Assembly: GCA_024206335.1 (NCBI GenBank)
Contig: JAAGZL010000237.1
Span: 1 to 49,400, forward strand
Source: Gammaproteobacteria bacterium
GTDB taxonomy: Bacteria; Pseudomonadota; Gammaproteobacteria; Chromatiales; Chromatiaceae
DNA length: 49,400 nucleotides
Reading direction: 5' to 3'
The number at the start of each line of letters is the position of its first letter. Positions within the stretch are counted from its first letter, which is position 1. A program made the position numbers and the translations under genes. Of this stretch, positions 1-11,114 are shown one piece after another. The notes beneath the pieces are model-generated. The model ran no database searches, was not told the DNA's origin, and was given only the letters and a program-made list of their open reading frames with translations.

Positions 1-138
1 CATGCCAGCCTGGGCAGAATGACACCTGATCAGGTATATTATGACCTACCTTCGGGACTGCCTTTAGCAGCATGAAACAGACTCAGGGATATCACTTATA
101 AAAGCTGATTGACTGTGTCAGTGATGGGGTCCACTTCT

Positions 139-247
139 GGCCTGGATAAGCAGCGCGTTCCGGGCAAGAAATCACATCTACCTTAAGGAGGCTGAGTCGA
201 TCGGTGTATTGCCAGAAACGCTATCGCTTATTCTGGCCTACAGGACT
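139..247. repeat. BIME-like element, copy 1
   Basis: A 109-bp unit with a REP-like hairpin at each end in opposite orientation. The left hairpin pairs GCCTGGA with TCCGGGC (one G-T pair) around a TAAGC-containing loop; the right one pairs GCCAGAA with TTCTGGC. On their own strands both read as GGCC...ATAAGCG...GGCAA, the layout of bacterial interspersed mosaic elements. It matches the second copy over its full length; the middle 22 bp are the most divergent. Such elements are usually mobilised by RAYT transposases and can affect mRNA 3' ends. None is encoded in this window. Confidence 0.75.
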
Positions 248-290
248 GGGAGCATGTCGGGTTTGACATCTTAATCTCGGCTCAGCCGTA

Positions 291-399
291 GGCCTGGATA
301 AGCGGCGCGTTCCAGGCAAGAAATCACCCCTGGCTCAATGGGGCTGAGCCGATCGGTGTATTGCCAGAAACGCTATCGCTTATTCTGGCCTACAGGACT
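291..399. repeat. BIME-like element, copy 2
   Basis: Second 109-bp unit, offset by 152 bp from the first. The left hairpin is a perfect 7-bp pairing of 292-298 (GCCTGGA) with 311-317 (TCCAGGC). The right hairpin pairs 363-369 (GCCAGAA) with 383-389 (TTCTGGC). The right half (GATCGGTGTATTGCCAG onward) is identical to copy 1. It ends about 45 bp beyond the serS stop codon, the usual intergenic 3' position for REP elements, where it could stabilise or end the serS transcript. Confidence 0.75.
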
Positions 400-443
400 T
401 GTCTTATCCATAAGGTTACATACAAACCAGCACGGTCTAACCG

Positions 444-1721
<1,278 letters not shown>

Positions 1722-2033
1722 CTATTCACCAGCATTGATTGTTGCGGGCCAGCTTACGATATGGCCCGGTTTGACTATTGTATTAAGATGTTCGAGGACC
1801 CGCTCCACCTTGGTCGGCTCATCGAAGAACTCCATAACCAGCGGCAGATCCAGGGAGATGTCCAACAGCGTGGATGAGTGCATCTTGCCAGACTGTCCAA
1901 AGCCGGAGATGCCACGCACGGCGGTAACACCCTGCACCTTCTCCTCATCGTGCAGGATCTGCATCAGATGCTGCATCTGATGCTGACCCTCGGTCAGATA
2001 GATACGCACCATTGTGACCTTTTGTGTTTTCAC
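1722..2033 (-). CDS. DUF190 family protein
   Basis: A protein of about 103 residues of the DUF190 family, which has a PII-like ferredoxin fold. The VRIYLTEG segment near the N-terminus and the C-terminal KPGHIVSWPA segment are family hallmarks. I chose the GTG at 2033 because GGAGG lies about 6 nt upstream and the codon overlaps the crcB stop as GTGA; an ATG at 2012 (MVRIYLTEG) is the alternative. A longer open frame back to 2414 is only the crcB sequence read out of frame. DUF190 genes are often next to crcB, so a role in fluoride-channel function or its regulation is suspected, but no biochemical role is established to my knowledge. Confidence 0.88.
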   Translation of the reverse strand: MKTQKVTMVRIYLTEGQHQMQHLMQILHDEEKVQGVTAVRGISGFGQSGKMHSSTLLDISLDLPLVMEFFDEPTKVERVLEHLNTIVKPGHIVSWPATINAGE

Positions 2034-2404
2034 AGTTGCCTCCCTAGCTTCAGCCCGATCCAGGCTGCAATAACACATCCCAACACGCTGAGAACCATAT
2101 TCAGCAGCGCCTTGGTATATTCTGCCTGCTCCATCAGATTCAGGGTCTCGATAGAGAAGGTGGAAAAGGTGGTAAATGCACCCAACAAACCCACCAGCAG
2201 TGCCGCTCTCACCTCTGGCTCCACCGTCATCCGTTCCAGAAACAGTACATACAGGAATCCCATGGCCAGGGAACCGAGGATATTTACCGACAGGGTTCCA
2301 TAGGGAAAGCCCCGTCCCAACACGGCATGTACCCCATTGGAGACCCAAAACCGCAACAGGGCCCCAACCGCACCGCCAGCAGCAATGGATATGGCCTGTA
2401 GCAC
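2030..2404 (-). CDS. crcB: Fluoride channel CrcB/Fluc
   Basis: Small inner-membrane fluoride channel, a dual-topology dimer that exports fluoride from the cytoplasm. The 124 residues give four hydrophobic segments. Family motifs are present: GALLRF, GTLSVNILGS (the conserved Asn segment) and GAFTTFSTFS, which carries the Phe-box and Na+-site residues. The start is a GTG at 2404 with GGGGGT about 8 nt upstream; no better ATG is in frame. Its stop overlaps the GTG of the DUF190 gene, indicating translational coupling. It sits in the rarA-serS interval, where E. coli has no crcB. I saw no fluoride riboswitch upstream. Confidence 0.93.
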   Translation of the reverse strand: MLQAISIAAGGAVGALLRFWVSNGVHAVLGRGFPYGTLSVNILGSLAMGFLYVLFLERMTVEPEVRAALLVGLLGAFTTFSTFSIETLNLMEQAEYTKALLNMVLSVLGCVIAAWIGLKLGRQL

Positions 2405-2696
2405 TATTAATCACCCCCAGCGTAGAAAAACATGCATTCTACACCCAGAGCCGTTTTAGGACGAGGTCTATCAGTGGTAATACCACACCGATTTCTTCTT
2501 CTTTTATTGAATCCATTCGAGCAAGTTGTGCGTATATGGCTTAAAGGCATGCAGGCGAATAAAACAAGCTCTAACCCAACACCACCCGGATGGGAGCATG
2601 ATGACCGCCAAGACCGTATCTAATGCCACACCTCAGCTAGTGGTTGATGTTAATTCTTCTACCCGTTCATTAAGAAATAGTAGGTGCATCCTGGTC
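2405..2696. other. rarA-crcB intergenic region
   Basis: A 292-bp spacer between two minus-strand genes. It holds a 6-bp inverted repeat (GTAGAA at 2422-2427 with TTCTAC at 2437-2442, 9-nt loop) just upstream of the crcB start. I found no fluoride-riboswitch-like sequence, tRNA or convincing gene. Confidence 0.5.
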
Positions 2697-4031
2697 TTAG
2701 TCCTGACCACGCCTCACAGCCAGATCAGATTGGCGCAGACGATCCAGCTTCTCCTTTATCCTGATCTCCAGGCCACGCTCTACCGGGGAGTAGTATATGG
2801 GCTCACCCATCACTTCAGGAAAGTAGCTCTCGCCCGCCGCATAACCCTCAGGCTCATCATGGGCATAACGATATTTTTTGCCATAGCCCAGCTCTTTCAT
2901 CAGCTTGGTGGGGGCATTGCGCAGATGCACCGGCACCTCCAGCGATCCATGCTGTTTGGCATCCACCATGGCGGCCTTATAGGCCATGTACACCGCATTG
3001 CTCTTGGCCGCACTGGCCAGATAGACCACCGCCTGGGCTAGGGCCAACTCACCCTCAGGTGATCCCAGCCGTTCTTGAGTCTCCCAGGCGTCCAGAGAAA
3101 TGGAGAGACCACGGGGATCGGCATTGCCGATATCCTCAGAGGCCATGCGCACCACACGGCGGGCAATATAAAGCGGGTCACAGCCACCATCCAGCATCCG
3201 GCACAGCCAGTAGAGGGCAGCATCCGGCGCTGAACCACGCACACTCTTATGCAGGGCGGAAATCTGCTCATAAAAGGCGTCGCCACCCTTATCAAAACGC
3301 CGTACATTCCCAGACACCACCTCCTGTACCGTAGTGGTTTCGATGCTACTACCACTACTCAGGTCGGCAGATATCTCCAGTAGATTCAGGGCACGCCGGG
3401 CATCGCCGTCGGCGGCCTCCGCAATCAGGTGCAACAGCTCCTGCTCAATCTGTAGGTTGCGAGTGCCCAGACCATGTACCGGATCACGCAGACCAGATTC
3501 AAGAATCTGTTCCAGGTCTGAAACTGTGAGGCTCTTGAGTACATAGATGCGCGCCCGGGACAACAGTGCATTGTTGAGTTCAAACGAGGGATTTTCTGTG
3601 GTGGCGCCGATGAAGACCACCGTGCCATCCTCTACATGGGGTAGAAATGCATCCTGTTGGGCCTTGTTGAAACGGTGCACCTCATCTATGAACAGTACCG
3701 TGGGCCTGTTCTCCACCTGACGGGCGATCTTGGCCTGCTCCACTGCCGCTCGAATATCCTTTACCCCGGCCAATACTGCAGACAGACTTAAAAACTGGGC
3801 CCCGGAATGGCGGGCAATGAGTCGGGCCAGGGTGGTTTTTCCAGTACCTGGAGGGCCCCAGAAGATCATGGAGTGGAGTCGATCCGACTCGATGGCACAG
3901 CGCAGGGGCTTCTCCTCACCCATGATATGAACCTGTCCCTGAAATTCCTCTAGATTTTGCGGACGCATCCGGTCTGCCAGAGGCCTCAAACTCTCATATT
4001 CAGTTTGAGCAAATAGATCAGTGGTAGCCAT
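2697..4031 (-). CDS. rarA: Replication-associated recombination protein A (RarA/MgsA)
   Basis: AAA+ clamp-loader-like ATPase of the RarA/MgsA/WRNIP1 family that acts at stalled replication forks, interacts with SSB and can open duplex ends. At 444 residues it is full length. It shows Walker [16 protein letters not shown] at about 59-73, Walker [17 protein letters not shown], sensor 1 ATTENPSF, and the C-terminal tetramerisation part ([11 protein letters not shown], followed by [17 protein letters not shown]). It lies 17 bp downstream of lolA in the conserved ftsK-lolA-rarA order. Confidence 0.97.
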   Translation of the reverse strand: MATTDLFAQTEYESLRPLADRMRPQNLEEFQGQVHIMGEEKPLRCAIESDRLHSMIFWGPPGTGKTTLARLIARHSGAQFLSLSAVLAGVKDIRAAVEQAKIARQVENRPTVLFIDEVHRFNKAQQDAFLPHVEDGTVVFIGATTENPSFELNNALLSRARIYVLKSLTVSDLEQILESGLRDPVHGLGTRNLQIEQELLHLIAEAADGDARRALNLLEISADLSSGSSIETTTVQEVVSGNVRRFDKGGDAFYEQISALHKSVRGSAPDAALYWLCRMLDGGCDPLYIARRVVRMASEDIGNADPRGLSISLDAWETQERLGSPEGELALAQAVVYLASAAKSNAVYMAYKAAMVDAKQHGSLEVPVHLRNAPTKLMKELGYGKKYRYAHDEPEGYAAGESYFPEVMGEPIYYSPVERGLEIRIKEKLDRLRQSDLAVRRGQD

Positions 4032-4048
4032 TACTGTACACGCTACTA

Positions 4049-4669
4049 TTACTGACTGAACATGTCATAACCATCAGGTGGGGTAAATTTAAACAGATCC
4101 TTGGAGAATTTAGCCCCATGCACAATCTCGGTAAAGTGGAATCTTGAGGTCAGTCCTTTCTTATCCACCATCTCCATAAGTTTAAGCCCCTTTTTATCTA
4201 AAGCCAGCAGGATACGAGTAAACTGGGCATCTTCATCCTTTGGCGTTAACTCTACCCAATCCATGCCATGACGTCTCTTCAACTCCTTCATTGTAAACTG
4301 CTTTTCTAGTTTTTCACCCCCCATCAGGGCTACCGCTGGGGTACCCTTGAGGGCTGCCTTCTGCATCATGGTGCTCACCTGCTCGATATCAGGCTCATAT
4401 ACCCACACCCTAGTGCCATCGGCAATGATATTCTGCTTATATGGGACCTTATAGTCCCAACGGAAATTATTAGGCCGCTTGATATATAGCACCCCTTGCG
4501 CATGCGAGGCCTTATCCCGAGACTTGGAGATAATGGTTTGGGTAAAATTGGCCTTCACCGATTTAGTATTACGCAGGAGTTTTTCCAATTTCGCCTTTCC
4601 AGCACCGGCAACTGCGACCTGAGTGAACAGTAACGCCAACGACAACACAATCAACTTATTTAGCTTCAT
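4049..4669 (-). CDS. lolA: Outer-membrane lipoprotein carrier protein LolA
   Basis: Periplasmic chaperone that takes lipoproteins from the LolCDE transporter and passes them to LolB at the outer membrane. The mature part shows family features: VKANFTQTI, GVLYIKRPNNFRWDYK (the conserved Arg region), DGTRVWVYEPDIEQV and the C-terminal FKFTPPDGYDMF. I start it at the ATG at 4669, giving 206 residues with a clear signal peptide (MKLNKLIVLSLALLFTQVAVA). AGAGGT lies about 5 nt upstream, and the ftsK stop is 1 bp away. The open frame runs on upstream to 4735, but that part is ftsK sequence in another frame. Confidence 0.95.
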   Translation of the reverse strand: MKLNKLIVLSLALLFTQVAVAGAGKAKLEKLLRNTKSVKANFTQTIISKSRDKASHAQGVLYIKRPNNFRWDYKVPYKQNIIADGTRVWVYEPDIEQVSTMMQKAALKGTPAVALMGGEKLEKQFTMKELKRRHGMDWVELTPKDEDAQFTRILLALDKKGLKLMEMVDKKGLTSRFHFTEIVHGAKFSKDLFKFTPPDGYDMFSQ

Positions 4670-4670
4670 A

Positions 4671-6974
4671 TCATACCTCTGGTGGTGGTGGCGCCAATAC
4701 CTGGCGACTCCCATTTGATTCTGCAGAACCAACAATTCCTACTCTCTCCATTTCTTCAATCATACGGGCCGCACGGTTATAACCGATCTTGAGGCGCCGT
4801 TGTACACCGGAGATGGAAGCGCGTCTGGTCTCAGTGACAAGCCTTACCGCCTCATCATATAGCGGATCGGCATCTTCTACACTCCCATCTGGCGCCATGC
4901 CTGGAGCCGCATCATCACTGGCCTGCAGGATGTTCTCTATATAATCAGGTCTACCCATCTTCTTCAGATGTTTGACCACTCGATGCACCTCGTTATCATC
5001 CACAAATGCGCCATGAATGCGTTGCGGGATGGAGGTGCCTGGAGGCAGGTAGAGCATATCACCGTGTCCCAGTAGGGTCTCGGCCCCCATCTGGTCCAGG
5101 ATGGTTCTGGAGTCGATGCGAGACGATACCTGAAAGGCAATGCGGCTGGGAATGTTAGCCTTGATCAGACCGGTGATCACATCCACAGAAGGCCTTTGGG
5201 TGGCCAATAGCAGGTGGACACCAGCGGCTCGGGCCTTCTGTGCCAGACGTGCAATAAGCTCCTCAACCTTTTTGCCTACCACCATCATCATATCGGCAAG
5301 CTCATCGATTATGACCACGATGTATGGCATATGTTGCAGATACTCTTCCTGGGTCTGTTCATGACCCTCAGGCAGATCCGTCCGATACAGCGGGTTGGGC
5401 AACTTCTCGCCGTTCTTCTCCGCCTCTTTGATTTTTTTGTTATAACCGGCCAGATTACGTACACCCAGTGATGCCATAATGCGGAAACGCTGCTCCATCT
5501 CCATCACACACCAGCGCAGGGCATTGGCCGCCTGTTTCATGTCGGTGACCACTGGTGTCAGCAGGTGTGGTATCCCCTCGTATACCGATAACTCCAGCAT
5601 TTTTGGGTCTACCATAATCATGCGCACATCTTCAGGCTTAGCCTTGTACAAGATACTCAACACCATTGCGTTGATAGCCACTGATTTACCAGAGCCGGTA
5701 GTACCGGCAATCAACACATGTGGCATCTTGCCCAGATCTGCCACCTCCGGGTGACCAGCAATATTTTTACCCAGGGCCATGGTGAGGGGGGATTTCGCCT
5801 GATCATATACCTCTGACTTCAGGACCTCACTCAGGTAGACCATCTCCCGCTGCTCATTGGGTATCTCCAGACCGATAACTGATTTACCAGGAATAACCTC
5901 CACCACACGTACACTGGTGGTGGATAGAGCCCGCGCCAGATCCTTAGAGAGATTGGTGATGCGACTGACCTTGAGACCGGCCGCCAGCTGCAGTTCAAAC
6001 AGTGTGACCACCGGCCCAGGATATACTGCCACCACCTCCACATCTATACCAAAGTCACGCAGCTTGATCTCCACCAGCCTGGATATAGCCTCCAACGCCT
6101 CCTTGGTATAGCCGCCCTTGCTTTTCTTAACCTGATCCAGCAACGCCAGAGGTGGCAACTGCTCCTCACTCTCGGCCAGAAACAGCGGTACCTGTTTTTC
6201 TTTTTCTATTCTGGTGCCAGTTTTTACCTCTCTGATAACCGGTTCTATCTTGGGCGGCTTTCTCTTTACTTGTTTTTTCTTATCTATCTTCAGGGCATCT
6301 GAACGTTGACGTTTCACACTATTGGCCTGACGCTTCTCCATCATCTTGCGATAAATATGTTGTAGTGTACTGAACAGTTGCAGGGTAGCCTCTCCAATAC
6401 GGTCCATAACAGTAAACCAGGAGACACCGGTAAACAGGGTAACTCCCCCCAGAAACAGGGCCAGCAGCAACAGCGTGCCACCGGTAGCGCTGAATACACC
6501 AACCATCTGCCCCATCAAAAAGCTGCCAAGGATACCTCCGGTCCCAGTGGGGAAAGGTATATCAAATGTTGCCACATGCAAAGATGAGAGGGTGCTGCCA
6601 CAGGCCAGGGTCAGAACAAAACCCAGGGCACGCAGATTAATGATGGTGTAATCCAGAGGTTCCTCTGGATCACCCTGATACAGAACTATCCAACTACTCC
6701 AAGCTAACATCAGTGGAAAGACATAGGCAAAAAAACCAAACAGGTTTAGAAACACGTCAGCAAACCAGGCTCCAACCGGCCCACCAGCGTTCACCACCTG
6801 TTTATGCTCACCAGTATAGGACCAGCCTGGATCCTGTGGTGAGAAGGTCAACAGAGATAGCAGCAGATAGGCAGACACCGCGAGTAGAAGCAGCATAACC
6901 CCTTCACGCAGACGCCGGTTCAGGCGTACTCCCATCTTGTTTTGGTTTTTGGCTGTCTTACTTGCCTGTGACAC
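4671..6974 (-). CDS. ftsK: DNA translocase FtsK
   Basis: Divisome-associated DNA pump that moves chromosome termini across the septum and activates XerCD at dif. The 767-residue protein has an N-terminal membrane domain of about four hydrophobic segments (residues ~25-200), a short basic linker ([10 protein letters not shown] region), the alpha/beta RecA-like motor with Walker [16 protein letters not shown] near residue 425 and Walker [15 protein letters not shown], and a C-terminal gamma winged helix ([11 protein letters not shown] ... [13 protein letters not shown]) that reads KOPS sequences. The linker is much shorter than in E. coli FtsK, giving the 750-800-residue form common elsewhere. 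The frame opens with GTG at 6974, with no strong Shine-Dalgarno; ATG at 6935 is possible. Confidence 0.96.
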   Translation of the reverse strand: MSQASKTAKNQNKMGVRLNRRLREGVMLLLLAVSAYLLLSLLTFSPQDPGWSYTGEHKQVVNAGGPVGAWFADVFLNLFGFFAYVFPLMLAWSSWIVLYQGDPEEPLDYTIINLRALGFVLTLACGSTLSSLHVATFDIPFPTGTGGILGSFLMGQMVGVFSATGGTLLLLALFLGGVTLFTGVSWFTVMDRIGEATLQLFSTLQHIYRKMMEKRQANSVKRQRSDALKIDKKKQVKRKPPKIEPVIREVKTGTRIEKEKQVPLFLAESEEQLPPLALLDQVKKSKGGYTKEALEAISRLVEIKLRDFGIDVEVVAVYPGPVVTLFELQLAAGLKVSRITNLSKDLARALSTTSVRVVEVIPGKSVIGLEIPNEQREMVYLSEVLKSEVYDQAKSPLTMALGKNIAGHPEVADLGKMPHVLIAGTTGSGKSVAINAMVLSILYKAKPEDVRMIMVDPKMLELSVYEGIPHLLTPVVTDMKQAANALRWCVMEMEQRFRIMASLGVRNLAGYNKKIKEAEKNGEKLPNPLYRTDLPEGHEQTQEEYLQHMPYIVVIIDELADMMMVVGKKVEELIARLAQKARAAGVHLLLATQRPSVDVITGLIKANIPSRIAFQVSSRIDSRTILDQMGAETLLGHGDMLYLPPGTSIPQRIHGAFVDDNEVHRVVKHLKKMGRPDYIENILQASDDAAPGMAPDGSVEDADPLYDEAVRLVTETRRASISGVQRRLKIGYNRAARMIEEMERVGIVGSAESNGSRQVLAPPPPEV

Positions 6975-7026
6975 CTTGTTAATCCGGTTTATTGTTTAAG
7001 ATTTCTGAATCAGGCAATGCAGCCAA

Positions 7027-7055
7027 ATTATACAGATCGATTCTAAATCTACACA
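7027..7055 (-). promoter_or_regulatory. Candidate ftsK promoter
   Basis: On the minus strand a perfect -10 hexamer TATAAT occupies 7032-7027, about 50 nt upstream of the ftsK start. The -35 region, TGTGTA at 7055-7050 with 17-nt spacing, is weak. This would drive the ftsK-lolA-rarA group. Confidence 0.45.
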
Positions 7056-7087
7056 CTCTACTCTCCATCCACACAAACAAATAATAC

Positions 7088-7177
7088 AAATAGTTTCTTA
7101 TCTATTATATAGATATATAACATATCTAGTCTAATTTCTTAAATATATGTAGCGGTTTATTTGTATTGAAACTATTT
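7088..7177. repeat. Nested A+T-rich inverted repeats
   Basis: AAATAGTTTC at 7088-7097 is the exact reverse complement of GAAACTATTT at 7168-7177. Between them lies a second dyad, TATCTA/TAGATA, at 7099-7115. The block sits between the ftsK and trxB promoters and may be a regulator-binding or nucleoid-protein site. It has no terminator-like U-tract or mobile-element feature. Confidence 0.45.
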
Positions 7178-7536
7178 TTTCAGGACTGCTAATACAATTT
7201 TCACGTTGCATCCACATTATTACCAGCCTATTTCACCATGTGGTTTATCTGCCCACACATACCAGGATAGGCAGGTATGGAATCAGCTTCCACCCTCCCC
7301 TCCAGTATATTTATCTCCCTGGGGATAGGAATCAGCATATTATCCCCTTTACCCACTCCTATTGATTACGTAGTATTTAATCATTATTTGGAAACAGAGT
7401 TTCATAGAAGGAAACATGCGCACAATCTAGAGATCCAGTTGCAGTCCACACTATCTGCCCATCTATAGTTTTATGGACTAACCACCTAAATCTTCCATTA
7501 CTAAATTTTAAAATATACGCCATTTTTTCGGAGTAA

Positions 7537-8505
<969 letters not shown>

Positions 8506-8529
8506 CAACAACCACACGATTCAATTAAC

Positions 8530-8563
8530 ACAAAAAAACCGCAGGTCCATCGGGCCTGCGGTT
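8530..8563 (-). terminator. Rho-independent terminator
   Basis: AACCGCAGG (8537-8545) pairs with CCTGCGGTT (8555-8563), with further pairing inward (TCC/GGG) around a short loop. Read on the minus strand, the stem is followed by a run of seven T, so it is a strong intrinsic terminator for the PilZ gene. It also follows trxB and may end that transcript less efficiently, since the plus side has no U-tract. Confidence 0.85.
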
Positions 8564-8584
8564 ACTTGCTACGGTGTTACAGAA

Positions 8585-9256
8585 TCAGATAACGTGGATC
8601 ATTTTCTGCTCCATAACATAGTTGTGGAGCAACACCTGTTCCAGACGACCAGGATCCTTAAACTGGGCACCAAATACATATACACCCCACTCATCGGCAT
8701 TTACATCAGACGGCTCATCCACATTCATGATTAATGTCTGGAGTTCCATCTCCTCCTCATTGGAGCATATTTGCAGCTTGAATTTAATCAACAGCGTATC
8801 ATTTTTTTCGCCAATCTTGCCCATACTCTCAAGCCTGGCACCACTTGCACTGATATCCTTAATTGACGCTGACTTCCAATTGTCTTTCTGGTCAGGCAGT
8901 TTAATATTTCTGGTCATAACCGGAATATCTGCATCGGTACGATCCGCATTACGTACTTGAATATACTCCACCTCCTGCGGGAAACTAAGGTGTATATGTG
9001 GGTATGGGGCCATAGCATTATGTATTATCCTGGCAACAAAGCCCTGAATATGACTGCCCTGTATCATGCGTACTGTAAACTGCTGGCCTTCCCTAACCAG
9101 CACAGATTTATCATTTACCATGGGAGTTGTAACAAGTAGACTTTTCCCAGGTACAAAGCCAATAACAGTAGATGCATACCTTTCACTGGTAGTATCGCCT
9201 GCCTTTTGTAGCTGTAGTGTGTCTCCCACAAGAATTTTTAGAGTTTTTTGTTTCAT
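8585..9256 (-). CDS. PilZ-domain protein, YcgR/flagellar-brake-like
   Basis: A 223-residue cytosolic protein with the two-domain layout of YcgR-type c-di-GMP receptors: an N-terminal beta-rich domain (~1-95) and a C-terminal PilZ domain. The c-di-GMP motifs are intact: RxxxR as R102-N-A-D-R106 and DxSxxG as D134-I-S-A-S-G139. Proteins of this type slow or bias the flagellar motor when c-di-GMP is high; the flagellar genes in this window make that reading reasonable, but other PilZ outputs (polysaccharide synthesis, type IV pili) cannot be excluded. It is divergent from aat with a 31-bp gap and ends at a strong terminator. Confidence 0.85.
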   Translation of the reverse strand: MKQKTLKILVGDTLQLQKAGDTTSERYASTVIGFVPGKSLLVTTPMVNDKSVLVREGQQFTVRMIQGSHIQGFVARIIHNAMAPYPHIHLSFPQEVEYIQVRNADRTDADIPVMTRNIKLPDQKDNWKSASIKDISASGARLESMGKIGEKNDTLLIKFKLQICSNEEEMELQTLIMNVDEPSDVNADEWGVYVFGAQFKDPGRLEQVLLHNYVMEQKMIHVI

Positions 9257-9287
9257 TCACTCAAGCCTGCCATTATTTCAGTTAATT

Positions 9288-10028
9288 ATGCTTTTTATTC
9301 TCGACCCCAACAACCCCAAAGCTGAATTTCCTTCAGTGGAACAGGCTGAAATAGAACCTGACGGGCTACTTGCAGTAGGAGGTGACCTTTCAACTCCACG
9401 GTTACTCAAGGCCTACGCATCAGGAATATTCCCATGGTACAGTGACGACCAGCCAATTCTATGGTGGTCACCAGACCCAAGAACCATCCTCCAACCAGAA
9501 CAGATCAGAATTTCACGTACCCTTCGCAAGAATATCCGCCGCAGCCACCTCACTCTGTCCATTGACCAGGCCTTCCAGCAGGTGATCACAGCATGCGCTG
9601 CCCCACGCCAGACCCAGTCTGAAACCTGGATAACCCAGGAGATGCAACAGGCCTATCTGAACCTATTCCACCAGAAACATGCCCACTCCGTTGAGATATG
9701 GGATGAGAGCAATCTGGTGGGGGGGCTATACGGGGTGTCAGTGGGCAGTGTTTTTTTTGGTGAATCCATGTTTAGTCACTGTAATGATGCCTCTAAAATC
9801 GCCCTGGTCTACCTGTGTAGGAGACTGATCAGTTGGGGTTACAAGCTTATCGACTGCCAGGTTTATTCCAAGCATCTGTTAAGCCTAGGAGCCGAAGAGA
9901 CCCCGAGATCGGTATTTTGTGGCTATTTGGACAAATGGTGCAAAACCGAGCCTAGCCCTGACTCCTGGTCCGTTGCTGGCAACTCAACAACGATACCAGT
10001 AAGCGACATGAGACATGACAACAAGTAA
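9288..10028 (+). CDS. aat: Leucyl/phenylalanyl-tRNA--protein transferase
   Basis: Cytosolic enzyme that adds Leu or Phe from aminoacyl-tRNA to proteins with N-terminal Lys or Arg, creating destabilising residues for ClpS-ClpAP. The 246 residues show family signatures: EPDGLLAVGGDLS, the YASGIFPWY segment, WWSPDPR, GGLYGVSVGSVFFGESMFS (catalytic region) and the SLGAEETPRSVF tail. I start it at the ATG at 9288 (MLFILDPNNP); the frame runs further upstream through the opposing PilZ gene, which is not credible. No strong Shine-Dalgarno is visible. It overlaps bpt by 14 bp, so the two are probably co-translated. Confidence 0.96.
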   Translation: MLFILDPNNPKAEFPSVEQAEIEPDGLLAVGGDLSTPRLLKAYASGIFPWYSDDQPILWWSPDPRTILQPEQIRISRTLRKNIRRSHLTLSIDQAFQQVITACAAPRQTQSETWITQEMQQAYLNLFHQKHAHSVEIWDESNLVGGLYGVSVGSVFFGESMFSHCNDASKIALVYLCRRLISWGYKLIDCQVYSKHLLSLGAEETPRSVFCGYLDKWCKTEPSPDSWSVAGNSTTIPVSDMRHDNK

Positions 10029-10776
10029 TCAAACCGATGCGGGACATCTCAGGCTGTACAAAACAGCTGCGCACCCATGCTCTTATCTTCCGGAATTGGA
10101 ATCTCAGACACTGTTCATAGACCCGGAGGCAGAGAAGAACATCCTCCTCTATCAATCTCTGATAGAGATCGGATTTAGACGCAGCGGCAGTGAAATCTAC
10201 CGCCCTGACTGTCAGGACTGCGCCACATGTATCTCATTGCGCATTCCAGTTGACCGCTTTACACCCAGACGCAGTCAGCGCCGAGTCTGGAACCAACATC
10301 AATCCAGCATTAATGTAAGCTGCCTACCGGCTGAATTTAATTCAGAACACTTTGAACTCTACTCAAAATATATCAATTCCAGACATCCAGATGGTGAGAT
10401 GACCAACCCTACTGAAGAGGATTACCGAAAATTCCTGATAACACCCTGGTGTGACACCAACTTTGTAGAGTTTCGTACCGATGACAGGTTATTTTCCGTG
10501 GCGGTCATCGACATGCTGCCACATGGGATCTCAGCCGTGTATACATTTTTTGACCCTGACATGTCTGGGCTAAGTCCGGGGGTTCTGGCCATCCTGTGGC
10601 AGATTAACCAGGCAAAGAGTCTCGGCCTGCCATGGCTATACCTGGGATACTGGGTTCAAGGGTGTAAAAAAATGGAATACAAGCAAGATTATAGGCCCAT
10701 TCAAGTACTGAGCAGTGGAATCTGGAAAGAGTTTTATAGCAGTGAAACCATCACGATTCCAGAATTACGCGGATAA
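10015..10776 (+). CDS. bpt: Aspartate/glutamate leucyltransferase
   Basis: Bpt transfers Leu from Leu-tRNA to proteins with N-terminal Asp or Glu, the second bacterial route into the N-degron pathway. The 253-residue protein looks like the eukaryotic-ATE1-related family: N-terminal HPCSYLPELESQ, then GFRRSGSEIYRPDC and CQDCATCISLRIPV with the conserved cysteine pairs, RRVWNQHQ, and in the C-terminal acyltransferase fold PWLYLGYWVQGCKKMEYK. It starts inside the end of aat. Pairing with aat, with clpS and clpA 340 bp to 3 kb away, supports the function. Confidence 0.93.
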   Translation: MTTSNQTDAGHLRLYKTAAHPCSYLPELESQTLFIDPEAEKNILLYQSLIEIGFRRSGSEIYRPDCQDCATCISLRIPVDRFTPRRSQRRVWNQHQSSINVSCLPAEFNSEHFELYSKYINSRHPDGEMTNPTEEDYRKFLITPWCDTNFVEFRTDDRLFSVAVIDMLPHGISAVYTFFDPDMSGLSPGVLAILWQINQAKSLGLPWLYLGYWVQGCKKMEYKQDYRPIQVLSSGIWKEFYSSETITIPELRG

Positions 10777-10788
10777 TTACCCTTCGGG

Positions 10789-10817
10789 TTAGTAACCGCA
10801 CCGGCTTGTGTTATACT
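10789..10817 (+). promoter_or_regulatory. Candidate infA promoter (extended -10)
   Basis: TGTTATACT at 10809-10817 reads as an extended -10 (TG, one base, TATACT). A weak -35 (TTAGTA, 10789-10794) lies 17 bp upstream. The start codon of infA is 45 bp downstream, so infA can be transcribed apart from aat-bpt. Confidence 0.55.
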
Positions 10818-10861
10818 CCCGCCGCTAAAAGCAAATCCAGTTACTGAATTTAGGACACCGA

Positions 10862-11080
10862 ATGGCAAAAGAAGATTTTATTGAGATGGAAGGGACAGTG
10901 GTTGAGACGCTTCCCAACACCATGTTCCGGGTAGAGCTGGAAAACGGTCATGTAGTAACCGCCCACATCTCAGGCAAGATGCGCAAGCACTATATCCGTA
11001 TCCTTACCGGTGATACCGTAACAGTGCAGCTTACACCTTACGATCTGAGCAAGGGCCGCATCACCTACCGCGCTCGCTAG
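10862..11080 (+). CDS. infA: Translation initiation factor IF-1
   Basis: A 72-residue OB-fold protein that binds the 30S A site during initiation. The sequence is almost canonical: [19 protein letters not shown], then [36 protein letters not shown] and a C-terminal [12 protein letters not shown]. It lies between bpt and clpA, as in the E. coli clpA-serW-infA-aat order, but there is no tRNA-Ser gene between infA and clpA here (the gap is 34 bp). Confidence 0.98.
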   Translation: MAKEDFIEMEGTVVETLPNTMFRVELENGHVVTAHISGKMRKHYIRILTGDTVTVQLTPYDLSKGRITYRAR

Positions 11081-11114
11081 GTTTATTATGTTGCTATCGC
11101 GCCGATCACCGTAA

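Larger units (their letters stand above)
1..443. other. Intergenic region downstream of serS
   Basis: No protein gene is convincing here. The region lies 3' of serS and is dominated by two tandem BIME-like repeat units (listed separately) joined by about 43 bp. The first 138 bp show nothing I recognise. The next gene to the left lies outside the window. Confidence 0.6.

Noticed and set aside
2034-2414. Upstream extension of the DUF190 frame to a 230-residue protein.
   Set aside because: The extra sequence is crcB read in another frame. A GTG with GGAGG at 2033 gives a normal DUF190 length.
2405-2696. Possible fluoride riboswitch before crcB.
   Set aside because: I looked for the conserved GGNGATGG...GCC and CTGATG-type parts on the minus strand and saw none. 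A covariance search would settle it.
7277-7468. Short plus-strand open frame in the ftsK-trxB gap.
   Set aside because: No ribosome-binding site, low-complexity hydrophobic start, no family resemblance; it lies in a promoter region.
11081-11114. tRNA-Ser (serW) expected between infA and clpA from E. coli synteny.
   Set aside because: The gap is only 34 bp.
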